A stretch of DNA of 64,000 nucleotides, from positions 21,678 through 85,677 of the forward strand of contig CAZVYQ010000006.1 of the NCBI GenBank assembly GCA_964631375.1, read 5' to 3'. How positions within the stretch are numbered: position 1 is the stretch's first letter; each line of letters starts with the position of its first letter. Shown in pieces: positions 54,438 through 62,101 of this stretch. This DNA comes from JAAYYM01 sp964631375. Its GTDB lineage: Bacteria > Bacillota > Clostridia > Lachnospirales > Lachnospiraceae. A program made the position numbers and the translations under genes. The notes beneath the pieces are model-generated. The model searched no databases. It was not told the origin of the DNA and saw only the letters and a program-made list of their open reading frames with translations.

Positions 54438-54488
54438 GTTAACAACTGTTCACAATCGCATTATAGTGAACAGTTGTTAACTTGTCAA
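54438..54488 (-). promoter_or_regulatory. consensus promoter with two palindromic operators, TetR/rSAM operon
   Basis: On the minus strand TTGACA (54483-54488), a 17-base spacer and TATAAT (54460-54465) match the consensus fully. The operators GTTAACAACTGTTCAC and GTGAACAGTTGTTAAC (spacer copy 54466-54481, downstream copy 54438-54453) are exact inverted copies of each other; each holds an AACA-TGTT dyad. A repressor dimer on each site would block RNA polymerase. Confidence 0.85.
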
Positions 54489-54629
54489 GTACATTCTCAT
54501 AAATACACAAAAATCAAACAAAAACCAGTGTGAAGTCAGGTTTTACTTTCCCTTTTTTCTTTTTTTTGGTATAGTGTAATTGTTCGTGTTCAAGTAGAAT
54601 TATGCAATATTACAAAGGAGTTTCCACTA

Positions 54630-55370
54630 ATGTCACTTGTTACGATTTTCTTCATTATTATTATATTGGTTGTGATCGGAGGTGTCGGATACGCAATGAT
54701 TCGCCTGAAATCCTTTACAAGAGATGCCGCTTTTGTTGTCTCCGCCTTAAAAGAAGGTCTGGAGGATCAAGCAGCTGAGATTGAACATACTCCAAAATCC
54801 GTCAACGGTATGACATCCTTGTGTTTGCCTCGTATCACAAAGGATTTCCCTGCCTTTAACTGGTATGAATTCAAGCAGAAAGCAGAAAATATGTTAAAAT
54901 CCGCTCTTCAGGCCATATCAAACGGTGATATTTCCTTATTAACAGATGCTTCTTTGGACCTGCGCAATCAGGTTTCGTTACAGATTGCCGCTAATCGTGA
55001 CAATGGAATGCGTGAGGTATTCCAGAACATCGAGGTACATCAGACCGAGATTGCAACCTATCGCAAACAGGGTGGCACCTGTGTTATCACGCTACAAACT
55101 TCAGTCGGGTATATTCACTATATAGAAGACCATGGAGAAGTAACAGAAGGCTCCAAGACCGTGAAATATCAGACACGTTACAACATAGAACTCCAATACA
55201 TACAAGACACCACCAAAATTGATACCGGTGAAACCGCCATCGGTACTACCTGTCCAAACTGTGGGGCTCCAATTACCTCTATTGGTCAGAAGGCCTGTGA
55301 ATACTGTGGTCTCGCCGTAACCGAAATCAACATCAATACTTGGGCACTAAACCGCTATTCGGAGATATGA
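54630..55370 (+). CDS. membrane-anchored Tim44-like zinc-ribbon protein
   Basis: The 246-residue protein has an N-terminal membrane helix (about 3-25), a middle domain resembling Tim44-like/TIM44 folds (about 75-200, with FNWYEFKQKAENMLKSALQAI) and a C-terminal zinc ribbon CPNCGAP...CEYCG. Similar proteins occur in many Firmicutes with no known function. AAAGGAG lies nine bases before the ATG. It overlaps the convergent DUF5131 gene by 16 bases. Confidence 0.75.
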   Translation: MSLVTIFFIIIILVVIGGVGYAMIRLKSFTRDAAFVVSALKEGLEDQAAEIEHTPKSVNGMTSLCLPRITKDFPAFNWYEFKQKAENMLKSALQAISNGDISLLTDASLDLRNQVSLQIAANRDNGMREVFQNIEVHQTEIATYRKQGGTCVITLQTSVGYIHYIEDHGEVTEGSKTVKYQTRYNIELQYIQDTTKIDTGETAIGTTCPNCGAPITSIGQKACEYCGLAVTEININTWALNRYSEI

Positions 55371-56071
55371 TAATTAATCCCTGCCAGTTTTGCTTGCTTG
55401 CACAGGTCTCTGGTTTGTAGCTTGTATTCTTTTCCGTCCTTGATGAAATATGTACCACACTGACGAAATTCAAAGTTAGTCTGTGTACGGATACACTGTT
55501 CTCGGATATCCAGAACCCAGTCATAATAGAGCGGTCTGCCCTGATAATCAGACTCTCCGCCTACCACTACCTGATCGATTCCCTCAAGATACTTTTCTAT
55601 TTGAATCCCTTCTATCAAAGGCTGTGCTGTGATAGTCTTATGACGAATCGGCAGATCTTGAAAAATAGCTAATCTGTAGTCAGCATTTTTCTGATTCTCA
55701 ATTGTACAGCACACAATCACATTTTCATATCCATCTTCCCAGTCCTTAGGCATACACTGCTTAAATCGATCAATTCTTTTTGTCAGAAACAAAAACATCA
55801 CATCAGAACGCTCCTTGATCATCTTCCAACATTCCGGTCTCCATACGTCTGCTTCCTCAATCAAAAAATCAGAAGAAAAGCACATATAAGTCAGTCCCGG
55901 CTTCATCTTGTAATTTCCATTCTTTAATTTCTCGATCGGTTTGTAAAAATCTTTGGTTTGAATGATATTTGATGTATCTACATTTCTTTTATAATCTCCT
56001 TTATGGATATAGCAGTGTAGACATCCCTCACTGCATCGTTTGCATCCTCTCCACGGATCCCATCTCGCCAT
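55355..56071 (-). CDS. DUF5131 family (phage Gp37/Gp68-like) iron-sulfur protein
   Basis: The 238-residue protein starts MARWDPWRGCKRCSEGCLHC, with Cys10, Cys13, Cys17 and Cys20 fitting an iron-sulfur cluster. Motifs such as FLFLTKRIDRF, CTIENQKNADYRL and VVVGGESDYQGRPLYYDWV are typical of DUF5131. Related proteins are found on phages and chromosomes; some are radical SAM-like, but the function is unknown. The start at 56071 follows GGAGG; upstream reading to 56284 is rejected. Confidence 0.88.
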   Translation of the reverse strand: MARWDPWRGCKRCSEGCLHCYIHKGDYKRNVDTSNIIQTKDFYKPIEKLKNGNYKMKPGLTYMCFSSDFLIEEADVWRPECWKMIKERSDVMFLFLTKRIDRFKQCMPKDWEDGYENVIVCCTIENQKNADYRLAIFQDLPIRHKTITAQPLIEGIQIEKYLEGIDQVVVGGESDYQGRPLYYDWVLDIREQCIRTQTNFEFRQCGTYFIKDGKEYKLQTRDLCKQAKLAGINYHISE

Positions 56072-56137
56072 CTGTTTTCCTCCAAAATGTACTATGATTG
56101 ACCTCTGATTGACCTCTGATCTCGCTTTACCATATTT

Positions 56138-56166
56138 ATTATACACGATACCACTTTCCATTCCAA
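56138..56166 (-). promoter_or_regulatory. candidate promoter of the DUF5131 gene
   Basis: TTGGAA (56161-56166) and TATAAT (56138-56143) are 17 bases apart on the minus strand. Between it and the gene lie two tandem copies of GATTGACCTCT (56096-56117). The rest of the 445-base region 56072-56516 is AT-rich without a visible gene, except the TetR promoter at its right end. Confidence 0.6.
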
Positions 56167-56420
56167 TTACATGACAAACAAGACCACATAATTTATTAGA
56201 ACCTCTCAATTGAAATTTTGTCGAATCTCTATGAAGTTTAAATATTACATGGATGGTGAATTGGATAATATATGATTTGTCCAAACCGTCTTCTATAGCT
56301 TTGTAAACATATTCTATATATTTCTTATAAATTTCTAAAATGATGATTCTACAAAATAGCGATCAAAATCATGAGTAGTTATATATAGATAAGATTAAGA
56401 GCAATTGATTAAAAAAGTAC

Positions 56421-56477
56421 TTGACAAGTGAGCAATTGCTCACTATAATGAAATTCATCAGGTGAGCAGTTGCTCAC
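56421..56477 (+). promoter_or_regulatory. consensus promoter with two palindromic operators, TetR/RnfC-like operon
   Basis: TTGACA (56421-56426), a 17-base spacer and TATAAT (56444-56449) match the consensus fully. The spacer is filled by GTGAGCAATTGCTCAC (56428-56443), a perfect palindrome; a second copy, GTGAGCAGTTGCTCAC (56462-56477), follows with one central change. The design is the same as at 54438-54488 but the operator sequence differs. Confidence 0.88.
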
Positions 56478-56516
56478 CCGCTTATATACGCAACACACCA
56501 CAAGGAGGTGATAATT

Positions 56517-57110
56517 ATGAAAACTGATGATCAATCCGAGCTGACAACCAAGGAACGTATCCTATATGAATCTATGAAACTATTTGCCATCAGTGGATTT
56601 GAAGCAGTATCGATCCGCACAATTGCTGATGAGGTCGGCGTCACCAACAGTGCCTTATACAAGCATTATAAAAATAAACAGGCAATCTTTGACGCCATTG
56701 TAGACCTATGTAAGGATCGATATCTGAAGCAATGCAAGGATGCCGTAAAGATGGATGTCAGAACCATCGAACAATTAAAGGAAGTCTGTCTTGGTATGTT
56801 TTATTATCAGATACACGATGAATGGATTGTCATGTTTCGCCAGATGCTGCTGATCGAAAAGTTTCGCAATCCCCAAATGGCAACGATCTATAAAGAGTTC
56901 TTTGTGGATATCCCGGTGAAAATCCAGCAGGACATATTTGTGGATCTGATGGAAAGAGGCATCATGAAGAAAAAGAATCCTGAAGTCCTGTCCATGGAAC
57001 TGTACGCACCTTTTTTTCTTTATCACATTGTAGAACGTGATGAAGCAGAGCTGCAGAAATTATATGAACTACATGCGGAATATTTTTTTGAAAACTATGT
57101 ATTAGAGTGA
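56517..57110 (+). CDS. TetR-family regulator of the RnfC-like operon
   Basis: The 197-residue protein has a TetR helix-turn-helix (VSIRTIADEVGVTNSALYKHYKNK, near residues 30-53) and a C-terminal domain related to the TetR at 53783-54418. ATG at 56517 has GGAGG eight bases upstream; a GTG nine bases earlier overlaps that site. It leads the operon and should bind the two palindromes in its own promoter. Confidence 0.93.
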   Translation: MKTDDQSELTTKERILYESMKLFAISGFEAVSIRTIADEVGVTNSALYKHYKNKQAIFDAIVDLCKDRYLKQCKDAVKMDVRTIEQLKEVCLGMFYYQIHDEWIVMFRQMLLIEKFRNPQMATIYKEFFVDIPVKIQQDIFVDLMERGIMKKKNPEVLSMELYAPFFLYHIVERDEAELQKLYELHAEYFFENYVLE

Positions 57111-57162
57111 GTGATAGAACACTCCCTGAAATAAATTGAATTCACTTAGGAGGAAACGAAGA

Positions 57163-58329
57163 ATGGAACTAAAACCGATTGTAAACAGAAAAATGATCAT
57201 GAAAAACAGAGAGACAAAGGCTGTATGGAAAGCAGCCAGAAGGTATTATGACCACAGAAACAGACAGGACAAATCATTAAAAAGTACTCTGTTCAAGGTT
57301 GTTGTGCCTGCTTCTGACAGAAATGACATTGTCAACATGACAAACATACCTACAGAATCATTACTTGGTAAAAGCAGCACAGCCAACACCTCAACGCAGC
57401 CCCTCACAAAGGAACAGTTCCTCACACTGATCCAAGATACAAGCTTAACCGGTATGAGCGGCAATGGCTTCTCGGTATCACAAAAAATCGAAGCATTGAT
57501 TTCTGCCTGTAATGACCAGACAAAATCCTTGCTTCTCATCAATGGTGTAGAATGCGAACCGGGGTTGATCCATGATGAATGGCTAATGAGAACACATTTC
57601 GATGAAATCAGACAATGCATTCACACAATCGCTTCCATACTTGAGATCAAACGATCCATCTTTGCAGTCAAAGCAGTCAGACGTCCCAACGAAACAGCAC
57701 TGCCTGCCTCAGATCAGAGCCTTGAGGTATATCCTGTTCCTGCACGTTATCCAGCAGGTGAAGAACATTTCCTGATTCGAACTGTCCTTGGTATAGAGAT
57801 TCCTAAAGATCAGCCACCTGTTAATGATGGAATCCTCGTGATGAATATACAAACCATCTGGCAGATCTCACGTATTATAAACGGAACTTATGACGGCGGC
57901 AGGTTTATGACAGTCGCAGACCTGTCTTCTGGGCAGGCAAAACCGGCCTATGTCATGCCTGATACCAAGATTAATGCACTGCTGCAAAAAGCATTCGGAG
58001 ATAAGGGCTTCAGTCGTTCCTGTTATATGGGTGCGGGCGTTATGACAGCATGTCCCGCTTCCGAATCAGACTCCTGTGGTATCCAACTCGGACTCGCTGC
58101 CTATCTACCAAAAACCTATGAAGGAATCCTGTCTAACCAAAACCGTTGCAAGGGTTGTGGCGCCTGTAGCCGCAAATGTCCTATGGGTATCGATGTTAAA
58201 AGTATCATTGCACGAAAGGAAAAGGATCCGAACGCGGACATTAGTGCATTCCATCCTGAGACCTGTATCCACTGTGGAAGCTGCACATGGTACTGTCATG
58301 CCAACAAACTACCGGGAGCGTATATGTAA
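57163..58329 (+). CDS. RnfC-like iron-sulfur electron-transfer protein
   Basis: The 388-residue protein resembles RnfC/PduS-type subunits: a degenerate nucleotide/flavin loop GMSGNGFSVSQK (near 97-108, where family members have GxGGxGFPT), LLINGVECEPGLIHDEWLM (near 124-142), and two C-terminal [4Fe-4S] motifs (Cys329/332/335/339 and Cys368/371/374/378). A soluble NADH or ferredoxin electron carrier is the likely role. The degenerate loop may change cofactor use. AGGAGG lies upstream of ATG 57163. It sits between its TetR and a small membrane protein that may be its anchor. Confidence 0.85.
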   Translation: MELKPIVNRKMIMKNRETKAVWKAARRYYDHRNRQDKSLKSTLFKVVVPASDRNDIVNMTNIPTESLLGKSSTANTSTQPLTKEQFLTLIQDTSLTGMSGNGFSVSQKIEALISACNDQTKSLLLINGVECEPGLIHDEWLMRTHFDEIRQCIHTIASILEIKRSIFAVKAVRRPNETALPASDQSLEVYPVPARYPAGEEHFLIRTVLGIEIPKDQPPVNDGILVMNIQTIWQISRIINGTYDGGRFMTVADLSSGQAKPAYVMPDTKINALLQKAFGDKGFSRSCYMGAGVMTACPASESDSCGIQLGLAAYLPKTYEGILSNQNRCKGCGACSRKCPMGIDVKSIIARKEKDPNADISAFHPETCIHCGSCTWYCHANKLPGAYM

Positions 58330-58866
58330 ATGAGACCAACAAAACAGCGAATCATTCGCATCTCAATCACAATTGCATTTTTTCTGGCATTCTACTGGGT
58401 GGAATTCAGCCCTTGGAGCAGTCGTGCTCTCGCTGCATACAACAATGGTTATGGCACTTTTGATATGAAATCCTACAATGTTGAATCTGTAACACGAGTT
58501 CTCATGACCATGCGTCCGGAAGGTTTTCGGATCTACGATTTGTACCTATGTGGCGATTATCTCTTTATACTTGCCTTTGGTGCATTCCAGCTGATGTTAT
58601 CCATGATGCTTTACAAAAAACTGCCACATGATCTTTTTTACAAACTTACTCTACTCATTCCCATTTTACGTGGCGTATTTGATTTGGTCGAAAACAGTCT
58701 GTTATTAGTGATCCTACATTCTAGCTCTGCCATTCCCGTAAATGCAATTTGCATCTCGAGCATTGCTACGAGATGCAAATTAACATGTATCGCTTTATGG
58801 ATCATTTTGGTTCTAATCGGTATCATTCGAAGGATCATGCTGCCTAATCGGCGTCAAACAGATTGA
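58330..58866 (+). CDS. small membrane protein of unknown function, RnfC-like operon
   Basis: The 178-residue protein has four likely membrane helices (about 10-30, 75-95, 105-130 and 150-170). The first loop of about 50 residues holds AAYNNGYGTFDMKSYNVESVTRVL. I do not recognise a family. Its ATG follows the RnfC-like stop directly (TAAATG), so translation is coupled. It could be the membrane partner of the iron-sulfur protein. A 13-bp inverted repeat lies inside its 3' part and the last 23 bases overlap the convergent DUF4097 gene. Confidence 0.72.
   Translation: MRPTKQRIIRISITIAFFLAFYWVEFSPWSSRALAAYNNGYGTFDMKSYNVESVTRVLMTMRPEGFRIYDLYLCGDYLFILAFGAFQLMLSMMLYKKLPHDLFYKLTLLIPILRGVFDLVENSLLLVILHSSSAIPVNAICISSIATRCKLTCIALWIILVLIGIIRRIMLPNRRQTD
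58746..58781. repeat. 13-bp inverted repeat within the small membrane protein gene
   Basis: AATTTGCATCTCG (58746-58758) and CGAGATGCAAATT (58769-58781) are perfect arms around a 10-base loop. A hairpin this strong is unusual inside a coding region; no T-run follows. Confidence 0.75.
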
Positions 58867-59917
58867 TCTCTCCTGACTGGCTGTGAACTTCTACACTGTT
58901 TACTGCATCAGACGAGGACTCTCTATATTTCATTCCCATATCTTCATCATTGATGCAGACACCGCCCATTTCTGATGAAGCGTCAATAGCATAGTCATCT
59001 ACAGAGTTTGATAAGCCAAGGTTGACACTGCCAAAGGTAGAGTCTACCTTGGTTTTCTTACCGGATAATACGTCAATGGTACATTCTCCACTTTCGAGAT
59101 CCAGTACAACATCATCTGCTGTAATTCTGTCTCCCTCGACTCCGCCAAAGCTTGTCTTTAGATTAAGACTTCCTGTTTCAACTGTTCCAAGTGTCACATC
59201 GCCCGTCTCGATTGTTCCTCGAAATTCATCTGCGATCATTGCGTTGTCAATTTTAATACTGCCAAATTGATTTTTTACTGTAAGCATTGTTGCTGCAACA
59301 TTCTTCATTTCAGCATCTCCGGATTCCATTTCGATATTGATCGTCTCTGCTGTCACTGTTTTTGCTTGAAAGCTACCAAATTGATCACTAATCTGTACAT
59401 CCTTAGCCTGTAGATCTCCTGTTGTTACATCTCCACACTCATTTTCAATCATCACCTGATCAAACTCTGTCTTCTCGGGAACATAGATGATCACATACTC
59501 CTGCTCATTGTTAAGTCCGCTTGCCGAAGGAAAGCCTACTGAGAAAAATGTGAATGTTGTACTCCCTACATTTCCTCGTTTCTGTGTAATGGACAATGTA
59601 TCTCCTTCCACTTCAGTTGTAATAGGACATTCCTCATTCAGATGAGACTTTACACCAAAGTGATCGGATTCAACCACCTTCAGATCAGCAAATGCCATAT
59701 CAATATTGATATTAGAAAATGACGGTAGCTCCTTTTCCTCATCTATATATTGAATACTGCCATTAACTCCTGTAGAATGGTTAGAATTCACAACAATTCC
59801 TCCTCTTCCGAGGTTGATCCCGTACACACGACCTCCAAATGCAAAGCCTGTTGCACAAAGCACAAGACCTGCTGCTGCCATGATCAGGCATACCTTAACC
59901 AATCGATTGATTTTCAT
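58844..59917 (-). CDS. DUF4097 family beta-repeat membrane-anchored protein
   Basis: The 357-residue protein has an N-terminal membrane helix (VCLIMAAAGLVLCATGFAFGG, about 8-28) and a long beta-strand repeat region of the DUF4097 (YvlB-like) type: repeated motifs such as FGSIKIDNA, ESGDAEMKNV and TFGSVNLGLS, giving a right-handed beta-helix-like adhesin fold. GGAGG precedes the start at 59917. It overlaps the DUF1700 gene by 23 bases. Such proteins sit with DUF1700 and PadR in cell-envelope stress operons. Confidence 0.9.
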   Translation of the reverse strand: MKINRLVKVCLIMAAAGLVLCATGFAFGGRVYGINLGRGGIVVNSNHSTGVNGSIQYIDEEKELPSFSNINIDMAFADLKVVESDHFGVKSHLNEECPITTEVEGDTLSITQKRGNVGSTTFTFFSVGFPSASGLNNEQEYVIIYVPEKTEFDQVMIENECGDVTTGDLQAKDVQISDQFGSFQAKTVTAETINIEMESGDAEMKNVAATMLTVKNQFGSIKIDNAMIADEFRGTIETGDVTLGTVETGSLNLKTSFGGVEGDRITADDVVLDLESGECTIDVLSGKKTKVDSTFGSVNLGLSNSVDDYAIDASSEMGGVCINDEDMGMKYRESSSDAVNSVEVHSQSGEINLFDAD

Positions 59918-60506
59918 TATCTCTTCCTCCCTTAGCAAACTTCTTACCAAATGTCAGTACAACCCAGTATAAAAACTTTCGTATCATTAAATAGGATGCA
60001 TAGATGATCAAGATACCGGCTCCTGCCGTAACCAATGCTGTTCCCAGACAAACCAAAGCTACCGGTATGCTCTTAGTGATCATCATAATAGCACCAACCA
60101 GTGCTATGGGAGCCGTTAGTACAAAGGCCACACCTGAAAGACCAAAAGATAATAACAGTGAGATTACCACAAGCAAAAATGCAAACATCAGTACCACGGC
60201 TGCTAATGCAAATGGGAACGCAATCGGTGATGCACAGATTGCTAGTATTACGATCCACACTCCGTCAATTCCCTTGCGGACATCCTTCTTCGCCTCACCC
60301 TTTACACTGTTATCAACTGCAAAATCTCTTACGATCTGATCCGCCGCAAGTTGTGGGCTACCTAAATCCTCAATTGCCTGTGCTACATTTTCCTCACCGG
60401 CTTCTGCAAAGTATTCTTCGAAATAATCAATTGCCTGATCAAAATTATCCTTTGGGAGTCTCTTTAACTTCTGACGCAACTCCACCATGTACTCATTTTT
60501 AGTCAT
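59895..60506 (-). CDS. DUF1700 (HAAS-signaling domain) membrane protein
   Basis: The 203-residue protein starts with a HAAS domain of about 55 residues (MTKNEYMVELRQKLKRLPKDNFDQAIDYFEEYFAE, a three-helix fold) that binds PadR-type regulators, followed by four to five membrane helices. The start at 60506 has GGAGG upstream; a longer reading is rejected. It overlaps the PadR gene by eight bases. It is a sensor linked to the adjacent PadR regulator. Confidence 0.93.
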   Translation of the reverse strand: MTKNEYMVELRQKLKRLPKDNFDQAIDYFEEYFAEAGEENVAQAIEDLGSPQLAADQIVRDFAVDNSVKGEAKKDVRKGIDGVWIVILAICASPIAFPFALAAVVLMFAFLLVVISLLLSFGLSGVAFVLTAPIALVGAIMMITKSIPVALVCLGTALVTAGAGILIIYASYLMIRKFLYWVVLTFGKKFAKGGRDNENQSIG

Positions 60507-60849
60507 TTTCCGTTCCTCCCTCAAGCATAGTGCCTGTTTCCTGTGAAGCATGAAGAATCGCTTCGATTTCCTTGCAATACTCTCTCCATTCATTCATCAG
60601 TTCCGTACGATGTGTATCACCTGATGTCGTAATACGGTAATACTTTCTGTTTCTACCCTGATATTGCTGATCATAAATCTCAACAAACTGTTGATCAGAT
60701 AACCTCTTGAGTATTGGATAAAGTGCAGAATCCTTCAGGTTTGATACCTTTTTCAGACTCTGACTGATGATGTATCCGTAGCTGTCATTTTTTGAAATGA
60801 TAGAAAGGATCAGCAATTCTGTCAGTGGCTGGTTCAATGGATAGATCAT
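60499..60849 (-). CDS. PadR-family transcriptional regulator
   Basis: The 116-residue protein has the PadR winged helix: LTELLILSIISKNDSYGYIISQSLKK, LKDSALYPILKRLSDQQFVEIYDQQYQGRNRKYYRIT. It is a small, autoregulatory repressor and probably responds to the HAAS partner downstream. AGGAGG precedes the start. Confidence 0.93.
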   Translation of the reverse strand: MIYPLNQPLTELLILSIISKNDSYGYIISQSLKKVSNLKDSALYPILKRLSDQQFVEIYDQQYQGRNRKYYRITTSGDTHRTELMNEWREYCKEIEAILHASQETGTMLEGGTEND

Positions 60850-60902
60850 ATATGTGCCTCCTTTTCATATATATAATTTATTTATATGTCTGATATGTGT
60901 AT

Positions 60903-60931
60903 ATTATATATCGTATATTATACTGTGTCAA
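60903..60931 (-). promoter_or_regulatory. consensus promoter of the PadR-DUF1700-DUF4097 operon
   Basis: TTGACA (60926-60931) and TATAAT (60903-60908) are 17 bases apart on the minus strand. The leader to the PadR start is AT-rich with the direct repeat ACATAT-CAG-ACATAT, a possible PadR site. Confidence 0.75.
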
Positions 60932-60980
60932 TACATATATAAAAATTTATAAAAAAAGTGATAAATGTCATATTGCATAG

Positions 60981-61010
60981 AAAAAAGCCCCGAAAAATCG
61001 GGGCTTTTTT
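60981..61010. terminator. strong bidirectional terminator after tRNA-Leu
   Basis: AAAAAAGCCCCGA and TCGGGGCTTTTTT form a GC-rich stem flanked by A- and T-runs, just downstream of the tRNA-Leu gene. Confidence 0.95.
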
Positions 61011-61012
61011 GC

Positions 61013-61092
61013 TGCGGATAACAGGACTTGAACCTGCACGGTCTCCCACTAGAACCTAAATCTAGCGCGTCTGCCAATTCCGCCATATCCGC
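61013..61092 (-). tRNA. tRNA-Leu (anticodon TAG)
   Basis: The minus strand shows the acceptor GCGGATA/TATCCGC with discriminator A, D arm, anticodon stem CTAGA/TCTAG with loop TTTAGGT (anticodon TAG), a class II variable arm and the T loop TTCAAGT. CCA is not encoded. Confidence 0.95.
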
Positions 61093-61184
61093 TTATTTCA
61101 ATATAATAATTCTCATACCGAACATTCAATATATTATCATAAGAAACATGATATTTCAAGTAACTTTCCATAGACCTTCAGAAA

Positions 61185-62054
61185 TCAGTCCTTCGGCCTA
61201 TGATAAAACCTTCCCTCTACCTGTTCTGTACGGATAATATTGATAAATACATGCTCATCCAGACTTCGTATGGCATCCGTTACCTTTTTTACCTCATCAC
61301 GACTCACAACAGAATAAACCATATTACGTTCTTCGCGTTCATAACAGCCAATACCTTTAAACACAGTCGCATCATGCCTTGTGACTTTTTTAATCACCTC
61401 ATAGATTTGATTCGGTTTATCCGTGATGACTAACAGCGTATCCTGATAATAATGTCTATATAAAGTATGTACGACCTGAGTAGAGGTAAACTGAAAAATG
61501 ATCGAATACAGAGCCGCATCCCAGCCAAACAGTGCTCCTGCGGTCACTAAGATCACTGCATTACCTGCAAAGATATAATCCCATGCATCAATGCCTTTTT
61601 TCTCTGAAAAATAAACCGCTATGAAATCAGTTCCGCCTGTTGTAGCATTTGCATACAGGCAAAAGCTCATCACAGCACCATTGATCAACCCACCGAAAAT
61701 ACTGATCAAAGGCTTGTCATAAGTAATCGCCGTAACAGGCAAAATATCTGTAAACAGCGCACTCAGGATAATCACGACACAGGAATAGAGCGTAAATTTC
61801 TTCCCCAAAGTTTTAAAGCTCAAAATGATCGGACCAATGTTAAATAACAGATTGATCGGTGTATATGGTATTTCCAGTCCCCAGTACTTCGATGCACCAC
61901 GCTGTACCAAAAGGCTCAGTCCGGTAAACCCACCGGGAAACAGATTGCCGGCTCGTACAAAGCTCTTGATATTGAATGCAATCACCAACGATGCTAACAG
62001 CACCATAGCCAATCTCGTTGCGTCTCTTTCAATCCTTTTTCTCGTCTTCTCCAT
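61185..62054 (-). CDS. YitT/DUF2179 family membrane protein
   Basis: The 289-residue protein has five membrane helices of the DUF161 (YitT) type in its first 190 residues (SFVRAGNLFPGGFTGLSLLV) and a soluble C-terminal DUF2179 domain (about 200-289) with GIGCYEREERNMVYSVVSR. The function is not known; Firmicutes carry several copies. It lies 47 bases downstream of the MBOAT gene on the same strand. Confidence 0.92.
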   Translation of the reverse strand: MEKTRKRIERDATRLAMVLLASLVIAFNIKSFVRAGNLFPGGFTGLSLLVQRGASKYWGLEIPYTPINLLFNIGPIILSFKTLGKKFTLYSCVVIILSALFTDILPVTAITYDKPLISIFGGLINGAVMSFCLYANATTGGTDFIAVYFSEKKGIDAWDYIFAGNAVILVTAGALFGWDAALYSIIFQFTSTQVVHTLYRHYYQDTLLVITDKPNQIYEVIKKVTRHDATVFKGIGCYEREERNMVYSVVSRDEVKKVTDAIRSLDEHVFINIIRTEQVEGRFYHRPKD

Positions 62055-62101
62055 AAGTCCACCTCACAGATGACAATCTCATGTGACCTTATAATTCATG
62101 C

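Noticed and set aside
55355..56071. Prophage remnant suggested by the Gp37/Gp68-like DUF5131 protein
   Set aside because: No integrase, capsid or tail genes are near, and the family is common on chromosomes.
56096..56117. Two tandem copies of GATTGACCTCT before the DUF5131 gene
   Set aside because: Only two short copies; noted in the promoter entry but not strong enough to be a separate finding.
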